Numbered from the stretch's first letter, positions 1 to 7,134 are shown. The stretch: 12,483 nucleotides of DNA from CAVAVT01 sp963592185 (GCA_963592185.1 CAVAVT010000043.1:1-12483); one strand, 5' to 3'. The notes: generated by a model not told the origin, from the sequence alone. Program-made: numbers and translations.

Positions 1-234
1 CCAAACCACCAATGCAGAATATTTGCTGAAAGTTACTGGCATAATGAAATAAGCACAACGATAACGGTGGAATTGCTGCCCACATATACGGAAGGAAGAG
101 GTCCCCTCGCAAACACGTTCTCACTCCTAGCCTCCCTAGCGGATACTAAGCTCTCGCTTCGCCTATGGCTTGCGAATCGCAAAGTACCGAGGTCGGCTAA
201 AGGTTTGCTTAAGGACCTCTTCCTTTATGTATAA
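1..234 (+). CDS. Possible 3' end of a plus-strand reading frame (partial at left edge)
   Basis: Frame 1 of the plus strand is open from the first base to a TAA at 232-234, 77 codons with no start inside the window. The first 30 codons read as ordinary protein (including AESYWHNEISTTITVELLP). From about codon 31 the frame runs through the hairpin repeat of this region, where it reads LADTKLSLRLWLANRK. It overlaps the end of the convergent glycosyltransferase gene by ten bases. I do not recognise the protein. An open frame of this length can arise by chance and the minus strand is also partly open over 1-88, so this is only a candidate. If real, the gene has gained its C-terminus from the repeat. 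Confidence 0.2.
   Translation, partial: PNHQCRIFAESYWHNEISTTITVELLPTYTEGRGPLANTFSLLASLADTKLSLRLWLANRKVPRSAKGLLKDLFLYV
92..225 (-). repeat. Hairpin repeat copy 1, downstream of the glycosyltransferase gene
   Basis: Perfect 13-base inverted arms (92-104 AAGGAAGAGGTCC and 213-225 GGACCTCTTCCTT) enclose a second pair (109-114 GCAAAC and 203-208 GTTTGC) and a core at 135-200. The core matches 57 of 66 positions of the core of copy 2 at 1378-1443. Within it TTCGC (158-162) and GCGAA (172-176) form a further small stem. The right arm overlaps the stop codon of the glycosyltransferase gene, so on the minus strand this would be a large 3' end structure. Unlike the other two copies, the distal arm is not followed by a U-tract, so termination here is less certain. 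Plus strand 1-91 shows no other clear signal. Confidence 0.75.
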
Positions 235-1253
235 GATAAAATTTTTTCAAGACTGCGGTGCATGGAGTAGTGCTCCATGACTTTTTTGTGTCCGCTTTCG
301 ATGAGGGGCTGATAGTTTTCATAGTTTGAAAGTATCTGGTCTATCTTTGCTATCATGTCATCCTCGTCTGCATATACCACTAGGTCTTCTCCTGGAATAA
401 GCAGCCGGAAATCTTCACGATTGTCTACCAGCTCCAGGGAGCCAGCTCCCAGAATCTCAAAGGTTCGAGGATTTAAATCCCTGTTATTTTCCACATGTAT
501 GTTGAGGCAGATTTTTGACCTGCGGTAAAGCTCTGCCACTTCCTTGGAGGAAAAATCTCCGTTATGGACATATTTCACCATCACAGGAAACTGCGCCCCA
601 AAGGTATATTTTTTCCAAAAATGCCTCATCTGGTAAAAATTACCATAAAGCGCCAGCTTCCAGCCTCTTTTCTGAGCCTCCTTGGAAAGCCTGTCCAGAT
701 ATTTCAAACGATAGGCATCGGCATTACACACAAAAACAATGTCTATGTCCTTTTCAGCTGTACTTATATCCCCCCCAAGTATATAGTCGTCATTAAAGCC
801 CACAGGACAGTACTCAGTATCTATTCCAAAGGTCTCTTTTATATATTTCACATCCTGCTTTTCGAAGGTAAATATCCTCTGAAAACTCCGGAAGTAAGAT
901 TCTATTCCCTGCTCGTGCCAGACTCCGTCTACCATCCAGCAGACTGTATTATATTTTTTTGAAAATATCTCAAAATCCTCAGCACTCATACCCTCCTGGG
1001 GCAGGTTCACAAAAAGCACTCTGTCTGGGGACAGTTCCTCCGCCATTTTGTTCAGCCTCTCAAGCCAATTCCGCTCCCAATTCAGGCGGAATGATTTGAA
1101 TCCCATTTTGTCCAATCGGCGCTTGTAGTAGGGGCACACCGCCCTATAGGTATCGGTATATATGGTGCGGACCTCGTGTCCCATGTGCTGCAGCGTCTCT
1201 GTGATATGAAGAATTTCATCATGTCTGGAAAAAATCCCAAGCAGTATTTTCAT
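225..1253 (-). CDS. CgeB-like glycosyltransferase (family 1-type, GT-B fold)
   Basis: The 342-residue protein starts MKILLGIF and has the two-half layout of CgeB/DUF3880-type glycosyltransferases. The N-terminal half (about 1-165) contains a CWMVDG stretch at 105-110. The C-terminal half starts with the strand DIVFVCNA (171-178) and carries the diagnostic NPRTFEILGAGS at 261-272, which in this family lies in the nucleotide-sugar binding half (Glyco_trans_1_2). No signal peptide or membrane segment is visible, so it should act in the cytoplasm, probably on a surface glycan or glycosylated protein; donor and acceptor cannot be read from sequence. The ATG has GGAGG seven bases upstream, and its own promoter lies 40-70 bases upstream. 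It is preceded by the terminator of the FAD gene and ends inside a hairpin repeat, so it is probably monocistronic. No other glycan genes are nearby in the window. Confidence 0.85.
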   Translation of the reverse strand: MKILLGIFSRHDEILHITETLQHMGHEVRTIYTDTYRAVCPYYKRRLDKMGFKSFRLNWERNWLERLNKMAEELSPDRVLFVNLPQEGMSAEDFEIFSKKYNTVCWMVDGVWHEQGIESYFRSFQRIFTFEKQDVKYIKETFGIDTEYCPVGFNDDYILGGDISTAEKDIDIVFVCNADAYRLKYLDRLSKEAQKRGWKLALYGNFYQMRHFWKKYTFGAQFPVMVKYVHNGDFSSKEVAELYRRSKICLNIHVENNRDLNPRTFEILGAGSLELVDNREDFRLLIPGEDLVVYADEDDMIAKIDQILSNYENYQPLIESGHKKVMEHYSMHRSLEKILSYT

Positions 1254-1291
1254 AGATCTGCCTCCTTTTGTGTTTATGTGATGCTACTTCT

Positions 1292-1320
1292 ATTTTATCA
1301 CAGTTTTCGCCATACAAAAA
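1292..1320 (-). promoter_or_regulatory. Candidate promoter of the glycosyltransferase gene
   Basis: On the minus strand an extended -10 (TGA before TAAAAT, 1292-1300) lies 17 bases from a weak -35 TTTTTG (1315-1320). The -35 lies in the T-rich stretch just past the terminator of the preceding gene. The leader to the ATG would be about 30 bases. Confidence 0.5.
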
Positions 1321-1330
1321 ACTTGAAAAA

Positions 1331-1472
1331 GAGCCAGAAGCATGCTCTTTGTCGACTCGCTCTCGCTCCTAAATCGACCTAGCGGATGCTAAACTCTCGC
1401 TTCGCCTACGGCTTGCGAATCGTTAAGCACCAAGGTCGATTAAGGGTCTCCAAAGGGCACAGCTCCTGGCTC
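1331..1472 (-). terminator. Hairpin repeat copy 2 nested in the terminator of the FAD oxidoreductase gene
   Basis: Imperfect arms of about 21 bases (1331-1351 starting GAGCCAGAAGC, and 1451-1472 ending GCTCCTGGCTC) enclose a conserved core at 1378-1443. A perfect inner pair ATCGACCT (1373-1380) and AGGTCGAT (1433-1440) continues the stem. The structure starts 14 bases after the FAD gene stop. On the minus strand the distal arm runs into TTTTTCAAGTTTTTT, a clear U-tract. This is therefore an intrinsic terminator with a very long, repeat-filled loop. The core is the same repeat as at 135-200. Confidence 0.75.
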
Positions 1473-1486
1473 CTACGATTTCAGTA

Positions 1487-2986
1487 TCAATTACCACTAG
1501 TTACATAGCTTCTTTTATTTTCCGGGATGGCATCCCATTTAACTTCATTGACATTCTGACCATGTGTAAGGCCCCAGTTGGCAGCGATACCGGCGGCTTC
1601 GCCTATGCTCATGCAGGTGACCTGGATACGCATGGATGCCTGAAGGATGAAGCTTGCGCTGATACAGCGTCCAGCTACAATAAGGTTGGGGACTTCATTG
1701 GTTATCATGGAACGATAAGGAATCTCATAGTATTCGCCCCTTGGCAGCAGGTCAGCTACCTGTTCACCATGGGCATCAATGTACCATGCTGTCCTTGCCA
1801 CAGCATCCGGGAATCTGCTGCGTCTGTGGTAATCGTCCTCCACCATATAGTACTTGCCCTTTATACGCCAAGATTCACGGGCTCCAAGCATGCTGGCTTC
1901 CTTGCTGATATATGCGTTCTCAAAGCCAGGCATGTGCTTTATAAGATAATTGGCGATACGGTGAAGCATCTGGCGGCCTACAATAACACCCTTGCTATAG
2001 GAAAGGGGATCCGTTGAACTGTATTTAACCGGCAGCTCCGGGCAGTTCATGGACATGGTGCCGCCCTTGCTCACGATTACGTAACCCTGCATGTACTCCG
2101 CATCTTCCTCTGTAAGTTCTCCTGCTGCCACGCCATCCATCATGAATTTTTCCAAAACGAACTGCTTCGTGCGATGACGTGCCTCGGCAATTTCAAAATG
2201 AGGAAGTGGGGTCTTGCAAAGGTCGTCATGGAGCTCGTAGGTTACATGGTTGTAAAGCTTTTCAAGGTCTATGCCGCTGATTTCAAAACGGAAGCTCATG
2301 GGCTGGTTATTGCCGGTCTTCTCGTATCCACGCTCGGCTGGCACTCCTGCAGCCCTTGCCAAAATTGCATCTCCGGAACCGTCGATGAATACCTTTGCCT
2401 TGATGGCGTGAAGGCCAGAAATGGTCTGAACGATTACATAGTCCACTGAGGAACCAGCCTTTATCACATCCACAAAGGTCATGTTGTAAAGGATGTCCAC
2501 ACCGGACTCTGTGCAAAGCTCGTCATAAATGAGGGCCATCACTTCTGGATTAGTCCAGATGGAAACCTCGTTTTCATCGTAGTGATCATCATAAGGGACG
2601 CCCTTCGCTTCAAGCTTTTTCTTCACCGCTGTAACAAAGGATGTGTCGCTGTCCGGAGCATAGGTTGTCATGCACGGCACAACGCAACCCAGAGTCTGCA
2701 GTCCTCCAAGGGCAATGCCACGCTCTACTATTACAGCATGGCTTCCACGTTTTCCAGCTGACACAGCAGCTGCTACACCGGCAACACCTCCGCCGATAAC
2801 ACAGACATCTGTTTCACAAAGCACAGGCACCTGACAGCCTCCATAATTTATGGAGCCGCTGCCGCTTTTCATGCCGGAAGCCTCAGCCGAGGTATCTGAT
2901 CCAAGAACTGCTGGAGCGGCCATAGCCCCTACCATTGCTGCGCCGGCCATTTTCATAAAATCACGGCGTGATATCGCAAATTTCAT
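1487..2986 (-). CDS. Tat-exported FAD-dependent oxidoreductase (FAD_oxidored family)
   Basis: The 499-residue protein begins with a twin-arginine signal: SRRDFMK at 6-12 followed by a small hydrophobic, Ala-rich stretch to about residue 29. It would therefore be folded with cofactor in the cytoplasm and exported. A dinucleotide-binding motif VIGGGVAG (63-70), with acidic E88 at the end of the second strand, marks the FAD site. IDGSGDAILARAAG (201-214), GARESWRIKG (368-377) and NLIVAGRCISA (434-444), then GEAAGIAA (462-469), are the later conserved blocks of this flavoprotein family. The ATG has AAAGGA nine bases upstream. The gene has its own promoter and a terminator containing a hairpin repeat. 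No cytochrome, ferredoxin or flavin-transfer gene lies beside it, so the electron donor and substrate are unknown; fumarate-reductase-like roles are possible but not shown. Confidence 0.85.
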   Translation of the reverse strand: MKFAISRRDFMKMAGAAMVGAMAAPAVLGSDTSAEASGMKSGSGSINYGGCQVPVLCETDVCVIGGGVAGVAAAVSAGKRGSHAVIVERGIALGGLQTLGCVVPCMTTYAPDSDTSFVTAVKKKLEAKGVPYDDHYDENEVSIWTNPEVMALIYDELCTESGVDILYNMTFVDVIKAGSSVDYVIVQTISGLHAIKAKVFIDGSGDAILARAAGVPAERGYEKTGNNQPMSFRFEISGIDLEKLYNHVTYELHDDLCKTPLPHFEIAEARHRTKQFVLEKFMMDGVAAGELTEEDAEYMQGYVIVSKGGTMSMNCPELPVKYSSTDPLSYSKGVIVGRQMLHRIANYLIKHMPGFENAYISKEASMLGARESWRIKGKYYMVEDDYHRRSRFPDAVARTAWYIDAHGEQVADLLPRGEYYEIPYRSMITNEVPNLIVAGRCISASFILQASMRIQVTCMSIGEAAGIAANWGLTHGQNVNEVKWDAIPENKRSYVTSGN

Positions 2987-3022
2987 AATAACACATCCTT
3001 TCTGACACTATCTCTTACATAT

Positions 3023-3052
3023 ATTCTACTATGCCAAAAGTGCTTTTTTCAA
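3023..3052 (-). promoter_or_regulatory. Candidate promoter of the FAD oxidoreductase gene
   Basis: On the minus strand TTGAAA (3047-3052) and TAGAAT (3023-3028) are separated by 18 bases, each matching the sigma-A consensus well. Transcription would begin near 3016, giving a leader of about 30 bases. Confidence 0.6.
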
Positions 3053-3061
3053 CATAAATAT

Positions 3062-3118
3062 AGAGAAATCCTCCTAAAGAATTACTGAACAACAGCTATT
3101 CTTCAGGAGGATTCTATG
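3062..3118. terminator. Strong hairpin between the S41 peptidase and FAD genes
   Basis: AATCCTCCTAAAGAAT and ATTCTTCAGGAGGATT pair over 16 bases with a single mismatch around a 15-base loop. It lies downstream of the S41 gene and upstream of the FAD promoter, so it is well placed to end the S41 transcript. Neither strand has a proper U-tract after it, so it may instead be an RNA-stabilising 3' end. Both arms carry AGGAGG on one of the two strands, which is unusual for a terminator. Confidence 0.5.
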
Positions 3119-3264
3119 GAAACAATATCGATATTGTAATATCGCTTGTCTACATACGTTATCTTCTTTCTGTATTTTATACGGGGATTTGTGCCTTTTA
3201 TTACGATTTTGGGCAAAAAATTGACCGCCACCTGGATTTTTTCATACTGGAAGCCAATATATTT
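3103..3264 (-). other. Open frame continuing past the S41 stop codon
   Basis: After the TAA of the S41 gene the same frame stays open for 53 codons to a TGA at 3103-3105, inside the first arm of the hairpin. It reads as plausible basic, strand-forming protein (including FLPKIVIKG and YRKKITYVDKRYYNIDIVSI). There is no ATG in this frame. A TTG at the LPK position has AGGTGG upstream and could start a 37-residue peptide, but this is weak. It may be a former C-terminus cut off by the stop, a readthrough extension, a small separate gene, or chance. The region also holds a 14-base palindrome at 3123-3136. Apart from this the 278-base spacer holds only the hairpin and the FAD promoter. Confidence 0.3.
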
Positions 3265-5298
3265 TTATTTATCCCTCAGCCACTGGGCGATGCCCTTATA
3301 GTTGTAGTAAAGCTTATCCGCCTGCGCCCCAAAGGGGTAGTCCACTTTTACGGCGTTCTCATCGCTGACGAACTGGCCATTTACAAGATGTCCTATTTTC
3401 TTATATCCGGACATTCTTGCCACATGTCCATAGGCATCAAGGAAGTCAGTTACCACACAGTCACCGCCTCCCGGCTCTGCTCCAATAATCTTTGCCCAGC
3501 CATTTATCTGAGCGAAAAATGGAAGAGCATTTCCGCAGGAATAGGTAAAACCGCTGGTAAGTATGTAGAATTTATACTTTTTTCCAAAGCCGTCCCTATC
3601 ATCGAACTTGCCATCAAGGTTAGTATCCACGTGATACCATTCCGAGCAGTAATTTTGATTCAGTAGGTGCTTATAGGTATAGTTTACCTCCCCATCCGGA
3701 GAAAGGAATCCCAGACAGCCAATCAGAGTTGTCAACATCCCTCCCCCATTGTTTGACAGATCAATAACCACCTTTTTTATCTCAGGTTTTCGCTGAATTT
3801 TCTCAAAAGCATCGTAGAAAAGTCCAAAGCTGTTGCTATCATAAAGCCACTCTGCAGGAGTACGATAATAGAATTGGTCCGTTGGAATGTCATTAATAAA
3901 ATGCTCAAAATAAATAAATGCGGTGTCATCCACAAAATCCACCTTAGAAGTTGGAAAATCCTTTGGCTTCAGGGAATCAATATGCTTCTTGGTATCAAAA
4001 AGAGCTTGAGATTCATCCCCATAAATTCTGTCCTCCTTCTGGTGTGAATCATCGACAGGTTTCTCCTTTGTATTTCTTATCCGGATAAGATACTGGCTCT
4101 TTTTAAGCCATTCGTCGAAAGGCTCGCCGCTTTCATCTCTGAAAATGTAGTCGAGAACTATGGGATTAAGATTCAGTTCACGACAGGCGGTTTCATACTG
4201 GCTTTTAGTTCCCGTACTGCCAGCCATGAAATCCACACCCATGTCCGCAACCTTGTAGGTAATCTTTTGCAAAGCTTCAACCATTTGGTTAAGACCGCCA
4301 TAGGCCTTGAGAATCCTTCCGGTTTTGATATGCCTTCCCCCATCAAATACACTGTTGCTGAGGTTGACAGAGTCATGACCGCTGTCAAAGAGCTTGCACA
4401 CCAGATCCTGGAACGCCTGGGAAACGACCTTTGCATCTGTGGAAAGCAGTTTCCCTTTGAGACCATTTTCCTCCAAATAGCTGTCAAAGCTCTCTATTCC
4501 CTTTTCAGCCTTGTGCCCATAATACATGTCAAAAAGAAGGCAGGTAGTGCCATAGGCGTACTTGGCATAGGCTGGAGAAATTTCCTTTCTCGTGGAAAAT
4601 TCCCCGGAATAGTAGGCATCCGCATAAGGATTCATCCTAATCTGAGGATTGATTACCTCTCCGTAGATGGCAGAGTAAGTGGAGAGATCGTACCACTTTT
4701 TCTCCAGATTGTAAAAATCGCTGCCGTTATATGAGTACTGGTCTTCCGTCCAGGGAATGGCAAAAACATTCTGAATCAGTGCAAAGGGAACCAAAATCTT
4801 GCCATCATTTTTTTCCATGTAAAGTCCACAGCGGTTTAAATCTATGGAAAACCCTTTGCCCGGAGTTTCCGTAGAAGTATGTATCTTGGAAACCGCAATG
4901 GCGTTGAACTCTTCCGGAGTCAAACTACCGTTGGGAAGCGCCTGCTCGCCAGATGGAGCAAAGAAAGCATCCCAGTCCTTGCAGGAAATAGTCTGAGCTT
5001 TTGTATCCAAAACCACAGAGTGTTTGTTCCTGGTGACGGTCATTCTGGGACCGTCCATAGAAAAGGCCAATTCTCCGTTAAAAAGCCATGTCAGGTACTC
5101 TTCAGCGGAAACATAGGGCACATCCTCCTGCCCCGACACATTATAGACACGGATTGTGGGATATCTGTCCAGTCTGCCATCATACATTGCAGCATCATGA
5201 TGACCTGTTACCGCAGCCTCGGACGGCATTGCGCACAGTAAAACTCCGCCAACTAGAAGGCAGCAGCTCCCCTTTTTCAGCAAGCTCTTTATCTTCAT
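3265..5298 (-). CDS. Secreted S41-type (C-terminal-processing/tricorn-like) peptidase
   Basis: With the start at 5298 the protein has 677 residues. A longer frame begins at 5358, but that ATG would overlap the -10 region of a good promoter, whereas the 5298 ATG has a GGGG-type ribosome site and opens a classic signal peptide (MKIKSLLKKG, hydrophobic core, AMPSEA before AV near residue 28). A large N-terminal part (about 40-450) of unclear fold contains a KILVPFALIQNVF stretch (about 167-179). The C-terminal S41 core shows VVIDLSNNGGG (510-520) and TSGFTYSCGNALP (581-593), where S587 is the likely nucleophile, followed by IIGAEPGGGDCV. DTNLDGKFDDRD (558-569), between them, resembles a calcium-binding loop. 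It probably acts outside the membrane on proteins or peptides; the substrate is unknown. It is followed by an open frame past the stop codon. Confidence 0.8.
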   Translation of the reverse strand: MKIKSLLKKGSCCLLVGGVLLCAMPSEAAVTGHHDAAMYDGRLDRYPTIRVYNVSGQEDVPYVSAEEYLTWLFNGELAFSMDGPRMTVTRNKHSVVLDTKAQTISCKDWDAFFAPSGEQALPNGSLTPEEFNAIAVSKIHTSTETPGKGFSIDLNRCGLYMEKNDGKILVPFALIQNVFAIPWTEDQYSYNGSDFYNLEKKWYDLSTYSAIYGEVINPQIRMNPYADAYYSGEFSTRKEISPAYAKYAYGTTCLLFDMYYGHKAEKGIESFDSYLEENGLKGKLLSTDAKVVSQAFQDLVCKLFDSGHDSVNLSNSVFDGGRHIKTGRILKAYGGLNQMVEALQKITYKVADMGVDFMAGSTGTKSQYETACRELNLNPIVLDYIFRDESGEPFDEWLKKSQYLIRIRNTKEKPVDDSHQKEDRIYGDESQALFDTKKHIDSLKPKDFPTSKVDFVDDTAFIYFEHFINDIPTDQFYYRTPAEWLYDSNSFGLFYDAFEKIQRKPEIKKVVIDLSNNGGGMLTTLIGCLGFLSPDGEVNYTYKHLLNQNYCSEWYHVDTNLDGKFDDRDGFGKKYKFYILTSGFTYSCGNALPFFAQINGWAKIIGAEPGGGDCVVTDFLDAYGHVARMSGYKKIGHLVNGQFVSDENAVKVDYPFGAQADKLYYNYKGIAQWLRDK

Positions 5299-5349
5299 AT
5301 TAAGGTCATCCCCTTTTAATATGTCTCTAAAACACAAAGTTCTACTCTC

Positions 5350-5378
5350 AATATACAATACATTAAGAAATCTGTCTA
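5350..5378 (-). promoter_or_regulatory. Promoter of the S41 peptidase gene
   Basis: On the minus strand TAGACA (5373-5378) and TATATT (5350-5355) are separated by exactly 17 bases, each one mismatch from consensus. Transcription would start near 5343, which supports translation from 5298 rather than from the ATG at 5358. Confidence 0.65.
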
Positions 5379-5472
5379 TTTTTAATTAAGTCTCACAACG
5401 GCTCATAAAAAAATTCAAGATTTTGTAAAAACAACAGAGGGATTAGGATGACAAACGAACTCATAAAAAATA

Positions 5473-5511
5473 ACTCCTGAAATGGCTGATATATACCAGC
5501 CCTTCAGGAGT
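5473..5511. terminator. Bidirectional terminator, second of a tandem pair after gdhA
   Basis: ACTCCTGAA at 5473-5481 pairs with TTCAGGAGT at 5503-5511, and the stem continues through GGCTG and CAGCC. The plus strand continues TTTATTTTT, and on the minus strand the stem is followed by TATTTTTTATG. This is the second stop for transcripts leaving gdhA. Confidence 0.75.
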
Positions 5512-5528
5512 TTTATTTTTGAAAACAC

Positions 5529-5566
5529 GAAGGGCCCCTGGCATCGACTTTGCACAGGGACCCTTC
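5529..5566 (-). terminator. First terminator after gdhA
   Basis: GAAGGGCCCCTG (5529-5540) and CAGGGACCCTTC (5555-5566) form a 12-base GC-rich stem with one imperfect pair, extended inside by GCA and TGC. It lies about 40 bases after the gdhA stop. The minus strand continues GTGTTTTC, a modest U-tract. Confidence 0.7.
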
Positions 5567-5608
5567 TATTCTACACTTATGGTTGGAAAGTATAGCTAAG
5601 TTAAGACA

Positions 5609-6958
5609 TTACACCAGTCCGTGGGCCAGCATAACATCCGCAACCTTGGTGAATGCGGCGATATTTGCGCCAGCAACAAGATTGCCTTCAACGCCGTACT
5701 TCTTGGCGTTTTCACTGGCAGACCTATAAATATCCGCCATGATATTCTTTAGTTTATCATCAACTTCCTCAAATGTCCAGCTATATCTCATGGAATTCTG
5801 AGCCATTTCCAGTGCAGAAACAGCTACACCGCCAGCATTTGCTGCCTTTGCAGGAGCAAAGAGCACGTTATTTTCCTGGAAATATGCGATTGCATCAAGG
5901 GTTGAAGGCATATTTGCGCCCTCGCCTACAGCGGTTACGCCATTTGCAACCAATGCCTTTGCGGACTCCAGGCTGATTTCGCTCTGGGTAGCGCAGGGCA
6001 GTGCAATGTCGCATTTAACAGTCCATACGCCGGAGCAGCCCTCATGATACTCAGCATTTGGACGAGCCGCTACATACTCCTTGATACGTCCACGGCGAAC
6101 TTCCTTGATTTCCTTAACCACAGCAAGGTCGATTCCCTCAGGATCATATACATAGCCATTGGAATCAGAGCAGGTAACAACCTTTGCACCAAACTCCTGA
6201 GCCTTCTCAATGGCATAGGTAGCAACATTTCCAGAGCCGGACACTACCACAGTCTTGCCCTTTATGTCGATGCCGTTGTCGTCCAGCATGTTCTTTACGA
6301 AATAAAGAAGACCGTATCCTGTAGCCTCTGTACGGGTAAGGGAGCCCCAGTATCCAAGGCCCTTGCCTGTAAGCACGCCAGCATCATAGGAATCACGAAT
6401 GCGCTTGTACTGACCGAAGAGATAGCCAATCTCACGTCCGCCAACGCCGATATCTCCGGCAGGAACGTCCACATCCGGACCGATGTGTCGGCAGAGCTCG
6501 GTCATGAAGCTCTGGCAGAAACGCATAACCTCTGCATCAGACTTGCCCTTTGGATCAAAGTCAGAACCGCCCTTGCCTCCGCCGATGGGAAGACCTGTGA
6601 GAGCATTTTTGAAAATCTGCTCAAATGCCAAGAATTTCAAAATGGAAAGATTTACGCTTGGATGGAAGCGCAGACCTCCCTTGTATGGTCCAATGGCGCT
6701 GTTTGCCTGTACTCTAAAGCCACGATTAACCTGTATCTCGCCCTTATCATCAGTCCAGGGAACACGGAACATGATGACACGCTCTGGCTCAACCATGCGC
6801 TCCAGAATCTTGTTTGCCTTGTACTGGGGATTCTTTTCCAGCACCGGAATAATAGTAGTCAGTACCTCTTTTACGGTATTCTGAAACTCTGTCTGTCCCG
6901 GATCCTTAGCCTTTACCAGATCCAACACACTCTGTACATAGTCCTGCATTTCTGACAC
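5609..6958 (-). CDS. gdhA: NADP-type glutamate dehydrogenase
   Basis: Reductive amination of 2-oxoglutarate to glutamate, the main ammonium-assimilation step in many gut and rumen anaerobes. The 449-residue length fits the hexameric short-chain family. Visible are PYKGGLRFHP (91-100), K117, LPIGGGKGGSDFDPKG (123-138) with the active-site lysine K129, PAGDIGVGGREIGY (166-179) with catalytic D169, and RTEATGYG (209-216). The nucleotide-binding motif is GSGNVA (241-246), and CSDSNG (263-268) at the end of the next strand resembles NADP-dependent members. The start is a GTG at 6956-6958 with AAGGGG eight bases upstream; the next ATG, three codons in, is spaced too far. The gene has its own AT-rich promoter and two tandem terminators, so it is monocistronic and probably highly expressed. 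Confidence 0.97.
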   Translation of the reverse strand: MSEMQDYVQSVLDLVKAKDPGQTEFQNTVKEVLTTIIPVLEKNPQYKANKILERMVEPERVIMFRVPWTDDKGEIQVNRGFRVQANSAIGPYKGGLRFHPSVNLSILKFLAFEQIFKNALTGLPIGGGKGGSDFDPKGKSDAEVMRFCQSFMTELCRHIGPDVDVPAGDIGVGGREIGYLFGQYKRIRDSYDAGVLTGKGLGYWGSLTRTEATGYGLLYFVKNMLDDNGIDIKGKTVVVSGSGNVATYAIEKAQEFGAKVVTCSDSNGYVYDPEGIDLAVVKEIKEVRRGRIKEYVAARPNAEYHEGCSGVWTVKCDIALPCATQSEISLESAKALVANGVTAVGEGANMPSTLDAIAYFQENNVLFAPAKAANAGGVAVSALEMAQNSMRYSWTFEEVDDKLKNIMADIYRSASENAKKYGVEGNLVAGANIAAFTKVADVMLAHGLV

Positions 6959-6992
6959 AGTAATCGCCCCTTTGCGTAAATATATTATTTTG

Positions 6993-7052
6993 AAAAAAGT
7001 CTATTATCAGACAATTTTGCCGAAAAACCTTGAAATACAATATATTTCCGAC
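6993..7052 (-). promoter_or_regulatory. Structured leader of gdhA
   Basis: The roughly 90-base leader can form a stem between 7045-7052 and 7019-7026 (GTCGGAAA with TTTTCGGC, including G-U pairs). A small hairpin GTCT/AGAC (7009-7012 and 6999-7002) follows and is followed directly by six U residues. The second stem has only four pairs, so an attenuator is possible but weakly supported. Confidence 0.3.
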
Positions 7053-7056
7053 TAAA

Positions 7057-7117
7057 AGTATACTATATTAGTCTAGTAAGTACAATATTTGTATATAATA
7101 ATACTGTATACAATATT
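7057..7117 (-). promoter_or_regulatory. gdhA promoter with repeated ACAATATT motif
   Basis: On the minus strand TTGTAC (7080-7085) and TATACT (7057-7062) are 17 bases apart. The plus-strand motif ACAATATT occurs at 7082-7089, overlapping the -35, and again at 7110-7117, 28 bases away. The second copy is preceded by GTAT, and GTATA recurs between them. The paired sites could bind a regulator. Positions 7030-7135 are almost entirely A and T. The 285-base spacer otherwise holds only the gdhA leader and the purA terminator. Confidence 0.5.
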
Positions 7118-7134
7118 CAAATAGATATAAAAAA

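Noticed and set aside
92..1472. Repeat copies as an insertion sequence or CRISPR-like array
   Set aside because: There is no transposase, no short target duplication that I can see, and the copies are scattered rather than regularly spaced.
5299..5358. Upstream ATG at 5358 as the S41 peptidase start
   Set aside because: It overlaps the -10 of a good promoter, and the extra 20 residues would precede a normal signal peptide. The 5298 ATG has the better ribosome site and signal sequence.
5449..5475. Eight-codon plus-strand frame with GAGGGATTAGG upstream, just before a terminator
   Set aside because: It is too short to support, and the ribosome-site match is likely by chance. It could be a gene remnant, but nothing else shows it.
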